From the NCBI GenBank assembly GCA_017557505.1, contig JAFYYP010000028.1:1-64000 (forward strand): a stretch of DNA of 64,000 nt, given 5' to 3'. This DNA is from Bacillota bacterium (lineage in GTDB: Bacteria > Bacillota > Clostridia > Peptostreptococcales > Anaerovoracaceae). The notes below the pieces were generated by a model. That model worked only from the letters and a program-made list of their open reading frames with translations, ran no database searches and was not told the origin of the DNA. Shown piece after piece: positions 26,795-35,400 of the stretch (position 1 is the stretch's first letter; each line of letters opens with the position of its first letter). The position numbers and the translations under genes were made by a program.

Positions 26795-27958
26795 TTACTT
26801 CAGTGCCTGAAATTCTTTGCGGATCGCCGCAAGCGTCTGGGGCTGCGTGATGACGCGGTACCCGGTGAGCGCCATGGCGCATGCGGCTTCCATCATGCGG
26901 TCTTTTGCGTATTCCGTCTGCGTGCAGGCTGCGAATTCCCTCGTGTGACCCGGTACGTTCTTCTCCGTGATCGGAAAATACGGGTGTATCGTCGGGCAGA
27001 CGTACGACACGTTGCCGGCGTCCACGGAACCGCTGGCTTCGCCGGGGTCCGCGACTTCTTTGACGCCGAATTCTGCCAGGCAGTCGATGAACAGATTGTT
27101 CAGGACCTCGTTCGTCGCCAGGTCGTCGTAGCCCAGTTCGAACGGTCTCATCTGCAGCTTGCAGCCGGTCGCGACCGCTGCCGCCTTGCCGCAGTTTACG
27201 ACCTGCTCGTACAGATGCTTCAGGTAGGCCTTCTTGGCAGCCCGCACGTAAAAGCGGCACACGCAGTGCTCGGGGATCACGTTGCAGGCTTCGCCTCCCT
27301 CGGTGATGATGCCGTGGATGCGCGCGTCGGTCTTCGTCTGCTGGCGCAGCGCGTTGATATTGTTGAACGTCTGGATGACCGCATCCAGCGCGTTGATGCC
27401 CATCTCCGGTTCGCTCGCCGCGTGGGCGGCCTTGCCTGTGAATTCGAACTCGATCGTCTCCATGGCGAGCGACGTTCCGCTTTTATAGTACTCGACGCTG
27501 CCCGGATGGCAGACGATGGCCGCATCCAGATCGCGGAACACGCCTTTCTGCGCATAGGCGACCTTCGCGCCGTTCGTTTCCTCCGCAGGGGTGCCCAATA
27601 CGACAGCCCAGCCGCCGGTCTCGTCCACGAGGCGGCTCAAAATGATGCCTGCCGCGATGGACGTGGCGCCCAGCATGTTGTGTCCGCAGCCGTGGCCTAC
27701 GCCCGGCAGCGCGTCGTATTCGGCCATGTAGCAGATGTGCGGGCCGGGCTTTGCGGAACGGTATTCCGCGCGGTAGCCGGTCGGCACGCCCAGATAGGGC
27801 TTTTCCACTTGAAAGCCGTACTTTTCGAGCAGAGATACGTGCAGCTTCGACGATTCGTATTCTTTGTTGCCCAGTTCGGGATTCGCGTAGATCGCGTCGG
27901 ACAGCGCCACGATGTCGGGCCTGATCTCCTTCGCGGTCTGCAGGATCCTGTCTTTCAT
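26795..27958 (-). CDS. M20-family amidohydrolase, AbgA/PM20D2-like
   Basis: Metal-dependent amidase/carboxypeptidase (387 aa). The metal-site motif YMAEYDALPGVGHGCGHN near residues 80-97 is of the type seen in PM20D2 and p-aminobenzoyl-glutamate hydrolases, with the catalytic glutamates in TPAEETNGAK near residue 130. It lies 22 nt after smsB and 18 nt before the DUF362 gene. Likely substrates are N-acyl amino acids or dipeptides. Confidence 0.88.
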   Translation of the reverse strand: MKDRILQTAKEIRPDIVALSDAIYANPELGNKEYESSKLHVSLLEKYGFQVEKPYLGVPTGYRAEYRSAKPGPHICYMAEYDALPGVGHGCGHNMLGATSIAAGIILSRLVDETGGWAVVLGTPAEETNGAKVAYAQKGVFRDLDAAIVCHPGSVEYYKSGTSLAMETIEFEFTGKAAHAASEPEMGINALDAVIQTFNNINALRQQTKTDARIHGIITEGGEACNVIPEHCVCRFYVRAAKKAYLKHLYEQVVNCGKAAAVATGCKLQMRPFELGYDDLATNEVLNNLFIDCLAEFGVKEVADPGEASGSVDAGNVSYVCPTIHPYFPITEKNVPGHTREFAACTQTEYAKDRMMEAACAMALTGYRVITQPQTLAAIRKEFQALK

Positions 27959-27980
27959 GTTTGTGCCTCCTATCGAATGC

Positions 27981-28910
27981 TTATTTCAGGAATCCGTCGA
28001 TGATGGCCTTCTCCGCCTCTTCTTCGGTCAGCCCAAGTGTGCGCAGCTTTAAGATCTGCTCGCCCGCGATCTTGCCGATGGCGGCTTCGTGGATGAGCGC
28101 CGCGTCGCGGTTGTTCGCGACGAGTTCGGGACTCGCGTCCACCCGGCCGTTTTCGGACAGGATGGCGTCGCACTCGCTGTGACCCGTACATTTCGCGTTG
28201 CCGATGATGTTGGAGCGGTATGCCTGGTAGCTGTCGCCTCTCGCGACGGAGCGGCTGATGAGGTTCACGCCGCTGTCCTCACCGTTCATCTCGACCTCGA
28301 AATCAGTCGTCGCGGTCTCGTCGCCGTCGGTCAGCAGCCTTTCCTTGATGACGAGCGTCGCGCGGTCGCCTACGGTGCCCCGCGTCTTTCTGACAGAACT
28401 GGATACGCCGCCGAGCTGGACGGTATCCATCTCCATGTAGGAATCGGGACCCAGGAAGACTTCCGTCTGCGGATCGATCGTCTTCTTCGTATCGTTCGCG
28501 CCGGTGCCGATGTGCTTCTCCACGTATTTGACCCGGGAGCCCTTTTCCAGGAAGAAGCGGTGAATGCCGCTGTGGCGGGCCGGTTCCCCGGTCTCGGTGT
28601 GGATGCCGCAGCCGGCGATGATGGTGACGTCCGCGCCTTCCCCTACGAAGAAGTCATTATAGACCAGGTCGTCCACGCCCGCCTTCGTGACGCAGGCGGG
28701 GATCAGGACGTCTTCGCCCTTCGTGCCGGGAGCGATATGGATGTCCAGGCCGGGGTTGTCGGTCTTGGAATCGATCTTGACGTTGTCCGTGGACTGTCTG
28801 CCCAGGCTCATGCAGTTGGAGCGGATGTTGTAAGCCCCGGTAAACGCGCTCATGTCGAGCCCGGTAACGGTCTTCAGCAGATCCGCGGTATCTTTATCGA
28901 TATTGTTCAA
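27981..28910 (-). CDS. smsB: SmsB (SufB/SufD-like) iron-sulfur assembly scaffold
   Basis: Beta-helical SufBD-domain protein of 309 residues, shorter than SufB (about 470) because the N-terminal region is missing, as in the minimal two-gene SmsCB system of archaea and anaerobic bacteria. Conserved family elements include GIHRFFLEKGSRVKYVEKH and the C-terminal HEAAIGKIAGEQILKLRTLG. The start is TTG at 28910 behind AAAGGAG. It is paired with the ATPase 12 nt upstream; no SufS, SufU or SufD gene is adjacent. Confidence 0.9.
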   Translation of the reverse strand: MNNIDKDTADLLKTVTGLDMSAFTGAYNIRSNCMSLGRQSTDNVKIDSKTDNPGLDIHIAPGTKGEDVLIPACVTKAGVDDLVYNDFFVGEGADVTIIAGCGIHTETGEPARHSGIHRFFLEKGSRVKYVEKHIGTGANDTKKTIDPQTEVFLGPDSYMEMDTVQLGGVSSSVRKTRGTVGDRATLVIKERLLTDGDETATTDFEVEMNGEDSGVNLISRSVARGDSYQAYRSNIIGNAKCTGHSECDAILSENGRVDASPELVANNRDAALIHEAAIGKIAGEQILKLRTLGLTEEEAEKAIIDGFLK

Positions 28911-28922
28911 ATTCGTTCTCCT

Positions 28923-29645
28923 TTAATCTCTCGTGTTTCTGGGGCAGCCCGGGTCGCAGTTGTCGTTCTTGCACAGCAGGCGCGGGAAAATGGTGTGGCG
29001 GTCGCCGCGCAGACCGACCTTGCCGTTTTGGATCATCACGATCTCGTCGGCGATGGACAGGATGCGCTCCTGGTGGGAAATGATGACCAGGGAGGATTCC
29101 CTCTTGTCGCGGATGTTCTCGAACACGCGCACGAGGCTGTTGAAGCTCCACAGGTCGATGCCCGCTTCCGGTTCGTCGAACACGGACACCTTGCTGTGAC
29201 GCAGCAGAACGGTCGCGATCTCGATGCGCTTGATCTCGCCGCCGGACAGATGGTTGCCCACGCCTCTGTCGACGTATTCGCCTGCATCGAGGCCCACTTC
29301 GCGCAGGACGTTTGCGAGCTCCTCGTCGCTTAAGGTTCTGCCCGCTGCCATGTTCAGGATGTCGCGCACGGTGATGCCTTTGAAGCGGACCGGCTGCTGG
29401 AACGCATAGCCGACGCCCGCGCGGGCCCTTTCAGTCGGATCCATCGGAACGAGGTCCATACCGTCGAGCAGGATCTGTCCTTCGTCCGGCTTTTCCACGC
29501 CCGCAATCATCTTGGCGAGCGTCGTTTTGCCGCCGCCGTTCGGGCCCGTCAGGCAGATGAGTTTGCCGTCCGGGATCACCAGGTTGATATCGTCCAGGAT
29601 CTTTCTCCCCTGTGCGGAGAAACTGAGATTTTTGATTTCTAACAT
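28923..29645 (-). CDS. smsC: SmsC (SufC-like) ATPase
   Basis: ABC-type ATPase of 240 residues that drives the SmsCB scaffold. Walker A GPNGGGKTT (near residues 34-42), signature LSGGEIKRIEIATVLLR, Walker B VFDEPEAGIDLW and an ISHQERIL switch region are intact. Unusually, the last 16 residues hold three cysteines (C-x4-C-x3-C, in CKNDNCDPGC), which ordinary SufC lacks; they could help bind a nascent cluster. It heads the minus-strand run that continues into M20, DUF362 and C69 genes. Confidence 0.9.
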   Translation of the reverse strand: MLEIKNLSFSAQGRKILDDINLVIPDGKLICLTGPNGGGKTTLAKMIAGVEKPDEGQILLDGMDLVPMDPTERARAGVGYAFQQPVRFKGITVRDILNMAAGRTLSDEELANVLREVGLDAGEYVDRGVGNHLSGGEIKRIEIATVLLRHSKVSVFDEPEAGIDLWSFNSLVRVFENIRDKRESSLVIISHQERILSIADEIVMIQNGKVGLRGDRHTIFPRLLCKNDNCDPGCPRNTRD

Positions 29646-29688
29646 TGGATTTTAAAGTTCTCCTTTGCAATAGTGCATAGTTATAATA

Positions 29689-29697
29689 ATTATATCA
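29689..29697 (-). promoter_or_regulatory. extended -10 promoter of smsCB
   Basis: On the minus strand TGATATAAT is a perfect extended -10 (TGn-TATAAT), about 45 bases before the smsC start, in an AT-rich stretch. No convincing -35 is seen, which extended -10 promoters do not need. Confidence 0.6.
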
Positions 29698-29700
29698 TAA

Positions 29701-29727
29701 AACGGAAGACCTTTTCGGCCTTCCGTT
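29701..29727 (-). terminator. terminator upstream of smsCB
   Basis: AACGGAAG (29701-29708) pairs with CTTCCGTT (29720-29727), with further pairing inside. On the minus strand it is followed by TTTTAT. It would close transcripts of the metal-ATPase operon after they have passed through the structured region at 29731-29977. Confidence 0.65.
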
Positions 29728-29739
29728 GATTATTCTTGC

Positions 29740-29760
29740 ATAAGACACGGGGACGGTTCT
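29740..29760 (-). repeat. short dispersed repeat (copy A)
   Basis: Twenty-one bases containing ACACGGGGACGGTTCT, identical as reverse complement to 42028-42048. Both copies are intergenic. The motif resembles REP-like repeats (GGGGACGGTTCT family) that I associate with Y1-type transposases in many Firmicutes; no such transposase is in the window. Confidence 0.7.
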
Positions 29761-29784
29761 CCTGTCTTCCATTCTGCAGTATGA

Positions 29785-29972
29785 CTGCGGCCACAGAAGA
29801 TGGGCCGTTTGAGGGTCATCGGGGGCCGCCGGTGCTTAGCGACTGGCGAGCCGCAGGCGAAGACAGAGCTTAGCACGAGCCGGAGACTACAGGCTCCGGC
29901 GAGGCACCGCTGCGTGGGGGTTCCCCCGTGAGCGGGAGCGTGCCTGAAAACGGCCTGTCTCTGCGGCCGCAG
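29785..29972. repeat. ~190-bp element with 26-nt inverted ends, possible structured RNA
   Basis: The ends are imperfect inverted repeats: 29785-29810 starts CTGCGGCCACAGA and closes GGCCGTTT; 29947-29972 is its near reverse complement and ends in the palindrome CTGCGGCCGCAG. Inside are nested stems: GTGCTTAGC/GCTTAGCAC with one mismatch, GCCGGAG/CTCCGGC, and GGTGC/GCACC. The region is richer in GC than its flanks and has no credible gene. It lies in the 3' untranslated part of the metal-ATPase operon. Confidence 0.6.
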
Positions 29973-29977
29973 GGAAA

Positions 29978-31756
29978 CTATCGGATCCGCAGCGCTCTCA
30001 TAGCGTTCAGGATCGCCAGCATGCACACGCCGACATCCGCGAAGATCGCCAGCCACATATTCGCAAAGCCGAAGGCTGCCAGGATCAGCACCAGCACCTT
30101 GATGCCGATGGAGAACCAGATGTTCTCGTAGATGATGCGCATCGTCTTCTTCGCGATGCGGATCGCCAGCGCCACGTCCGAAGGCTTGTCGTTCATCAGG
30201 ACGATGTCCGCCGCTTCGACCGCAGCAGCGCTTCCCATGGAACCCATGGCGATGCCCACGTCCGAACGGCTGAGCACCGGCGCGTCGTTGATGCCGTCGC
30301 CCACGAAAGCGACTGTCTTTCCTTCGCCCTTTGTCGCGATCAGCTCCTCGACCTTGTGCACCTTGTCTTCGGGCATCATTTCGGCATAGTACTTGTCCAG
30401 GCCCAGATCCGCCGCCACGTCGGACGCTATGTCCTGCTTGTCGCCGGTCAGCATGACGGTGCGGGAGACGCCCTGGTTTTTCAGCGCCTTGATGGCGTCC
30501 TTCGCGTCGTCCTTTTCCACGTCCGCGATCACGATGTGACCCTCGTAGCGCCCGTCGATCGCAATGTGCACGGTCGTGCCGTGCAGGTGGCAATCATGCC
30601 ATTTGACCCCGACGCGCTCCATCAGGCGGCGGTTGCCGCACTGCAGCTTTTTGCCGTCCACGATGGTCACGACGCCTTCGCCCGCGAACTCCTCGAAGGA
30701 TTCCACCCTGCCCTTATCCACGCGTTTGCGCGTGCGGCGCTTGTACTCGTCCGCCAGGGACTTGGAGATCGGGTGGTCGGAGAAACTCTCCGCGATCGCC
30801 GCGAGTTCCAGCAGTTCCTCTTCGGTGATGCCTTCGGGATGCACGGCTACGACGGAGAACACGCCCTTCGTCAGGGTCCCGGTCTTGTCGAACACGACCG
30901 TGTCGGCCTTCGACAGCGCTTCCAGATAGTTGCCGCCCTTGATCAGCACGCCCTTCGAAGACGCGCCGCCGATGCCCGCAAAGAAGCTGAGAGGCACGGA
31001 GATGACCAGCGCGCAGGGACAGGATACGACCAGGAAGATCAGGGCTCTGTGCACCCACGTCGCCCAATCGCCCGTCACGAGGGACGGAATGACGGCCACG
31101 GCAAGCGCCAGTCCGCAGACGATGGGGGTGTAGTATCGCGCGAACCGCGTGATGAACTTCTCAGCCTTGCCCTTGTTGTCCGCGGCTTCTTCCACGAGTT
31201 CCAGAATGCGGGTCGCGGTGGATTCGCTGCAGGGTTTCGTCACCTTCACCTTCAGCAGACCGTTCAGGTTGATGGTGCCCGAATAGACCTCGTCGCCCTC
31301 CTCGACGGTGCGCGGCATGGATTCGCCGGTCAGCGCCGCCGTGTCGAGACGCGATTCGCCCTCTTCGATCACACCGTCCAAAGGCACTCTCTCGCCGGGC
31401 TTGATCGTGATGACCGTGCCGACTTCGACGTCCTCGGGGTCCACCTGCTGCAGTTCGCCGTTCTCGCCTTCGATATTGGCGTAGTCCGGGCGGATATCCA
31501 TCAGGTCCGCGATGGAACGGCGCGATTTTGCGACCGCCTTGTCCTGGAAGTACTCGCCGATGCGGTACAGCACCATGACCATGATGGCTTCTTCGTACTC
31601 GCCCATGGCGAGGGACCCGAACGTCGCGACGACCATCAGGAAGTTCTCGTCGAAGATCTGGCCGTTTTTGATGTTGCGGAAGGCCTTGCGCAGGATCTTG
31701 TGACCGACGGCCACGTAGATGACCAGCACAACGGCCAATACCAGATACTTGTTCAT
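29978..31756 (-). CDS. zinc/cadmium-exporting P1B-type ATPase
   Basis: Heavy-metal efflux pump of 592 residues. It shows the intramembrane metal motif CPC (SCPCALVIS), the phosphorylation site DKTGTLTKG, the TGES actuator loop (LTGESMPR), the HP locus (SDHPISKS) and GDGINDAPVLS. No cytoplasmic N-terminal metal-binding domain is fused; that domain is a separate gene just upstream (31761). The combination with an alpha-5-site ArsR sensor points to Zn(II)/Cd(II) rather than copper. It is the third gene of the operon and is followed by a long structured untranslated region. Confidence 0.93.
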   Translation of the reverse strand: MNKYLVLAVVLVIYVAVGHKILRKAFRNIKNGQIFDENFLMVVATFGSLAMGEYEEAIMVMVLYRIGEYFQDKAVAKSRRSIADLMDIRPDYANIEGENGELQQVDPEDVEVGTVITIKPGERVPLDGVIEEGESRLDTAALTGESMPRTVEEGDEVYSGTINLNGLLKVKVTKPCSESTATRILELVEEAADNKGKAEKFITRFARYYTPIVCGLALAVAVIPSLVTGDWATWVHRALIFLVVSCPCALVISVPLSFFAGIGGASSKGVLIKGGNYLEALSKADTVVFDKTGTLTKGVFSVVAVHPEGITEEELLELAAIAESFSDHPISKSLADEYKRRTRKRVDKGRVESFEEFAGEGVVTIVDGKKLQCGNRRLMERVGVKWHDCHLHGTTVHIAIDGRYEGHIVIADVEKDDAKDAIKALKNQGVSRTVMLTGDKQDIASDVAADLGLDKYYAEMMPEDKVHKVEELIATKGEGKTVAFVGDGINDAPVLSRSDVGIAMGSMGSAAAVEAADIVLMNDKPSDVALAIRIAKKTMRIIYENIWFSIGIKVLVLILAAFGFANMWLAIFADVGVCMLAILNAMRALRIR

Positions 31757-31760
31757 AAAA

Positions 31761-31982
31761 CTACTTTTCTACGATCTCCCAGTCCGGTTCGAGTTTCTTC
31801 GTGAGCGCCTTCGCGGCTTCCAGCACTTCTTCGAATTTGTCGTCTGCCGCGGTGAGCGTAAGTTTTTCGGTCATGAAGCTGACGGTCGCCTTTTCGACGC
31901 CGGGCAGCTTGCTGATGCCCTCTTCCAGCTTGGCGGCGCAGTTCGCGCAGTCGATTCCCTTGACTTTGAACGATTTCTTCAT
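31761..31982 (-). CDS. free-standing HMA metal-binding domain protein
   Basis: 73-residue heavy-metal-associated domain with the metal site C12-A-N-C15 in GIDCANC and the ferredoxin-like alternation of strands and helices. It is encoded four bases upstream of the P-type ATPase, which lacks this domain, so it probably serves as the pump's detached metal-binding domain or chaperone. Confidence 0.9.
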   Translation of the reverse strand: MKKSFKVKGIDCANCAAKLEEGISKLPGVEKATVSFMTEKLTLTAADDKFEEVLEAAKALTKKLEPDWEIVEK

Positions 31983-31994
31983 TGCGGGTCCTCC

Positions 31995-32306
31995 CTATTC
32001 CTTGACGTGATCCATGCCCATCTGCAGGATCGTATGTACATGATCATCGGCCAGAAAATAGATCACCTGTTTGCCTTCCTTGCGGCAGCGGATCAGGTCC
32101 ATCTGTTTGAGCCCGCGCAGCTGGTGGCTGACCGCGGACTGGGTCGCGCCGGTCTTTTCGACGAGTTCGGCGACGCACAGTTCGCCCTCCATCAGCGCAT
32201 ACAGCAGCTTGATGCGGGTCGTGTCGCTGAACGCCTTGAACAGGTCCGCCAGATCGTACAGATCCTCTTCCGTGATGATGCTTTTATCGACTGTTTTCTT
32301 AGCCAT
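31995..32306 (-). CDS. ArsR/SmtB-family zinc-responsive repressor
   Basis: Winged-helix repressor of 103 residues. The ATG at 32306 is chosen because GGAGGA precedes it; the open frame extends upstream through the promoter. The C-terminal helix holds D87-x-H89-x10-H100-x2-E103, the alpha-5 zinc site of SmtB-type sensors (Asp, His, His, Glu in SmtB). The alpha-3 ELCVC box of CadC is reduced to ELCVA, so a CadC-type cadmium/lead site is unlikely. It leads the operon and should repress it until Zn(II) binds. Confidence 0.92.
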   Translation of the reverse strand: MAKKTVDKSIITEEDLYDLADLFKAFSDTTRIKLLYALMEGELCVAELVEKTGATQSAVSHQLRGLKQMDLIRCRKEGKQVIYFLADDHVHTILQMGMDHVKE

Positions 32307-32320
32307 GATTCCTCCACTTG

Positions 32321-32375
32321 AACATATGAATATCTGTTCATATGTTAGTATAAACACAGCCGCCTGATCTGTCAA
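32321..32375 (-). promoter_or_regulatory. sigma-A promoter and ArsR operator of the metal efflux operon
   Basis: On the minus strand TTGACA (32375-32370), a 17-bp spacer and TATACT (32352-32347) form a near-consensus promoter. Immediately downstream a perfect 10-bp inverted repeat, AACATATGAA (32321-32330) and TTCATATGTT (32337-32346) around six bases, matches the SmtB/ArsR operator type (TGAACA-N-TATTCA) and would cover the start of transcription. Confidence 0.88.
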
Positions 32376-32383
32376 GCGGCTGT
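32356..32383 (-). terminator. hairpin overlapping the -35 element
   Basis: ACAGCCGC (32356-32363) pairs with GCGGCTGT (32376-32383); the TTGACA of the arsR promoter lies in the loop. On the minus strand it follows the SLH-protein gene (ends 32412) and is followed by GTTTAT, a weak T-tract. It may terminate that gene while carrying the next promoter. Confidence 0.5.
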
Positions 32384-32411
32384 GCAAAATAATTTCAATT
32401 CTGTTCCGTTC

Positions 32412-35400
32412 TCAGTTCTGGCCCAGCGCCAGATACAGGAGCGTAACGATCTGCGCCCTGGTGCATTGCGCATCCGGAGAGAACCGTCCGTTGCCGGTGC
32501 CCGCCGTGACCCCGGCCCCATAGGCCCAGCACACGGCGTCGTGATAGTACGCGTCTTCCGGCACGTCTGTGAACGGGCAGCTTCCTTCGGAAGGACTGCC
32601 GGCCAGCCGGTACAGGAACATGATGACCTGTGCCCGGGTCACGGTCGCAGCCGGGGCGAAATGATCCGCATTCACGCCCGACGTGATGTTGTTCTCCACG
32701 GCCCACTGAACGGCGTCTGCATAATACGCGTCTTCCGCCACGTCCGCAAAGCGGCCTGTTCCGCCGGTCTGTTCCGGAGCGCCTGCGGCGGACCAGAGCA
32801 TCGTCATCGCCTGGGCGCGGGTGCAGGATGCGTTCGGGGAGAAATGCGTCTCATCGGTGCCTGCCGTAACGTTGTTCTCTACGGCCCAGTCTACGGCCTC
32901 CTCGTACCAGGCGTCTTCCGGCACGTCCACGAACTTCTTCGCGGGCTCGTCACTGCCTGCCGGTTCTTCCGGTTCTGCAGACTCTGACGGTTCCTCCGGA
33001 GCAGACGGTCTGCTCGAACGCGCGGCCGGCGTAAAGGTATAATCGATCTGAATATAGTCGTAGAGCTCTTCTCCGGTATCCCAGTCCTCTTCCGTCGAGA
33101 CCCAGGGGATCCTGTCGGTCTGTTCGCCGTTCACGGTGAGCGGTCCGGCGAATATCAGGTCGCCGTATTCGTTGCATTTCGTCAGGAATTCGATCCCGTC
33201 CGGGATGCGGACCATGAAGCTCAGATAATGATCGGATCTGTCTTCGATGCGGTCCACGCCTTCCCATCCCTGATTCATCACGTAGAGATTCTCCGGATCG
33301 GTATCGATCCAGTACAGCGCGTCGTTCGGAACCGACACCTGCAGGATCGCGTCTCCGCTGTCGCCGACGCGCGGGATCTCGTAGGTCAGAACGATCTCGT
33401 CGATCACCTCGGTCCAATGCGCCGTGAGGACGACGTCTCCGTTGGCGGTCAGTTCGTCCCAGGGCGTGCCGGCATCGTCGAACCAGCCGTCGAAGCGCCA
33501 GCTGCCTTCGTCATCTCTGACGATACCGGGATCTTCCGGGGTCAGCCCCGCGTTGCGCAGCTGCATACCCTTGTCGACGGTCCACGCGTCCGGCGTTTCC
33601 CCATGACCGTTCGCGTCGAAGGTCACAGCGACCTGCTCCACAGTGCCGATCGGGAACTCCCAGCTGCCTGTGATACGCGCAGGGCCTTTCTCATAGGAAA
33701 CGCTGTATTCCACGGGATCCTGCCCATTGACCGTTATGCTGAGATCGTCCGGCACCGTATGTCCGACCGGAACGACCGTCATCTGCAGATAATAGAGCTT
33801 GCCGTCCTGCAGCGGATCGTCCTCTGTCAGCCATTTCACCTCTTCGCAGCTGAGCCAGGACAGATTGAGCGCATCCACTTTGCCTTCCAGTTCAGCAGGC
33901 GCAGCATCCGCCGCATCGCCTGCGCCGGGATCTGCGATGACCAGCGCCATATCCTCCATCTCAAGAGCAGGCGCCAGCAGGGAAAGCCGCGCCAGGATCA
34001 CGTCGGGATGATGCGAGAAGACCAGCGTCAGGGCGTTGTCCGCCGCGTCCATCAGAACGCTCAGGTCCATATAGAGGTAAAGGGCGTCCGCCAGCTCTTC
34101 CTCAGACGGGAATTCCCAGCCCTCTTCCGACACGGCAGAAGTGTCGACGACCATCGGGCTGAGCAGGGACAGCAGCGCATAGACGCCTTCTGTTTCAATG
34201 ACCGGGCCCGTGCCGTCCCCGTTGACTTTCTCCGCCACAACGGCCGCCGCATTCCAGCGGAGACGGGCTGCGTCAGAAAGCAGTTCGTCCTTGTTCTCCG
34301 GGCCCTTTTCGCTCACATAGGCTTCTTCCAGCCGGCTGAGGGCCAGATCCGGCAGAAGATCGAGCAGCGGAGACAGCTTGCTCGTGAGTTCGCCCTCGCT
34401 GCCGAAGATCACGTGGCAGAGCGTCTGCAGGCCCAACTGATAGGTATAGGAGATCTTCGTCTCCGTCCCGTCCTCCGTAAAGCCCGCTTCCCGCGCCTGC
34501 GAGTAGGCTTCTCTTGCGGGAACGACCTCTTCGAGCTGGTCCAGCAGCCCCTTCACGAACGCCGCGGGATCGTCGTCAAAGGCACCCGGATTGTACGCCT
34601 GCGCCTTTTCGTATGCGTCCGGATTGATCTTTGCCAGCATGGCAATCACGTCTTCGGCGGGATCCGTATCATAGGCGACGTCCTGTCCGTAACGAACCAT
34701 GTCCCAGAGCGGCAGCATCGTGACGGGGTCGTCGCTGCAGACGTAATTGTGTATGGCCTGATATTTATCGTCCTTGGCAGACGGGTTTTCCGTCGTTGCC
34801 GGCGATTCGAACGTATAGCAGAACAGCTCCGGGTGCGCGCTGCGGTCCAGCAGATAAGCGCCTGCCAGGTTCGCGATCGCGCCGCCGCGGCTCTGTCCGG
34901 TGATCCACAGAATACCATCGCCGGCCAGCCTCATCGCGTCGAGATCCGCGAGGAAACTCTCCGCCGCAGCCTTGTATGACGCCTGATCCGGCGTATCGAC
35001 TCCGTCTTCGTTGACCGTCACGTTCTGCTGCCAGCCCTTATCGCCGTACTGGTCGCCCTGGAACACGACAGCGGTCAGCGTTTTTACGCCGACGGTCTTC
35101 GTGCCCACCGTGTAGGCGCAGTCGGATAAATCGCTGCTGCCGAAATTATTCGAAACGATGTTCCCGAAGCCGAGCGCTTTTAAAAACGCCCCGCCGTGAT
35201 CCGCGTCGCACCCGGCCGCAGCCAGCTGCGCGGAGATCAGCGCCAGCGCATCGTTGCGCTGCGACGCGTCTCCGGAAAACCAGTCGTCGGTATAGTAACA
35301 GCCGGCAGGAATGAAATCCTTCGTCAGTTTGGAATAGTATTCGACCTCTGCGAACATGTAGTCCGGATCCGCAGCGAACGCTGTGCCCGGTAACATGCCG

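Noticed and set aside
22820..28003. A 1727-codon open frame on the plus strand opposite the peptidase genes
   Set aside because: It is antisense to five well-identified genes, is rich in Arg, His, Val and Asp as expected from a mirrored GC-biased frame, and has no recognisable domain or ribosome binding site.
29730..30593. Minus-strand open frame running from the metal ATPase into the GC-rich element
   Set aside because: Most of it is an alternative frame of the P-type ATPase gene; the remainder covers the inverted-repeat element and has no protein features.
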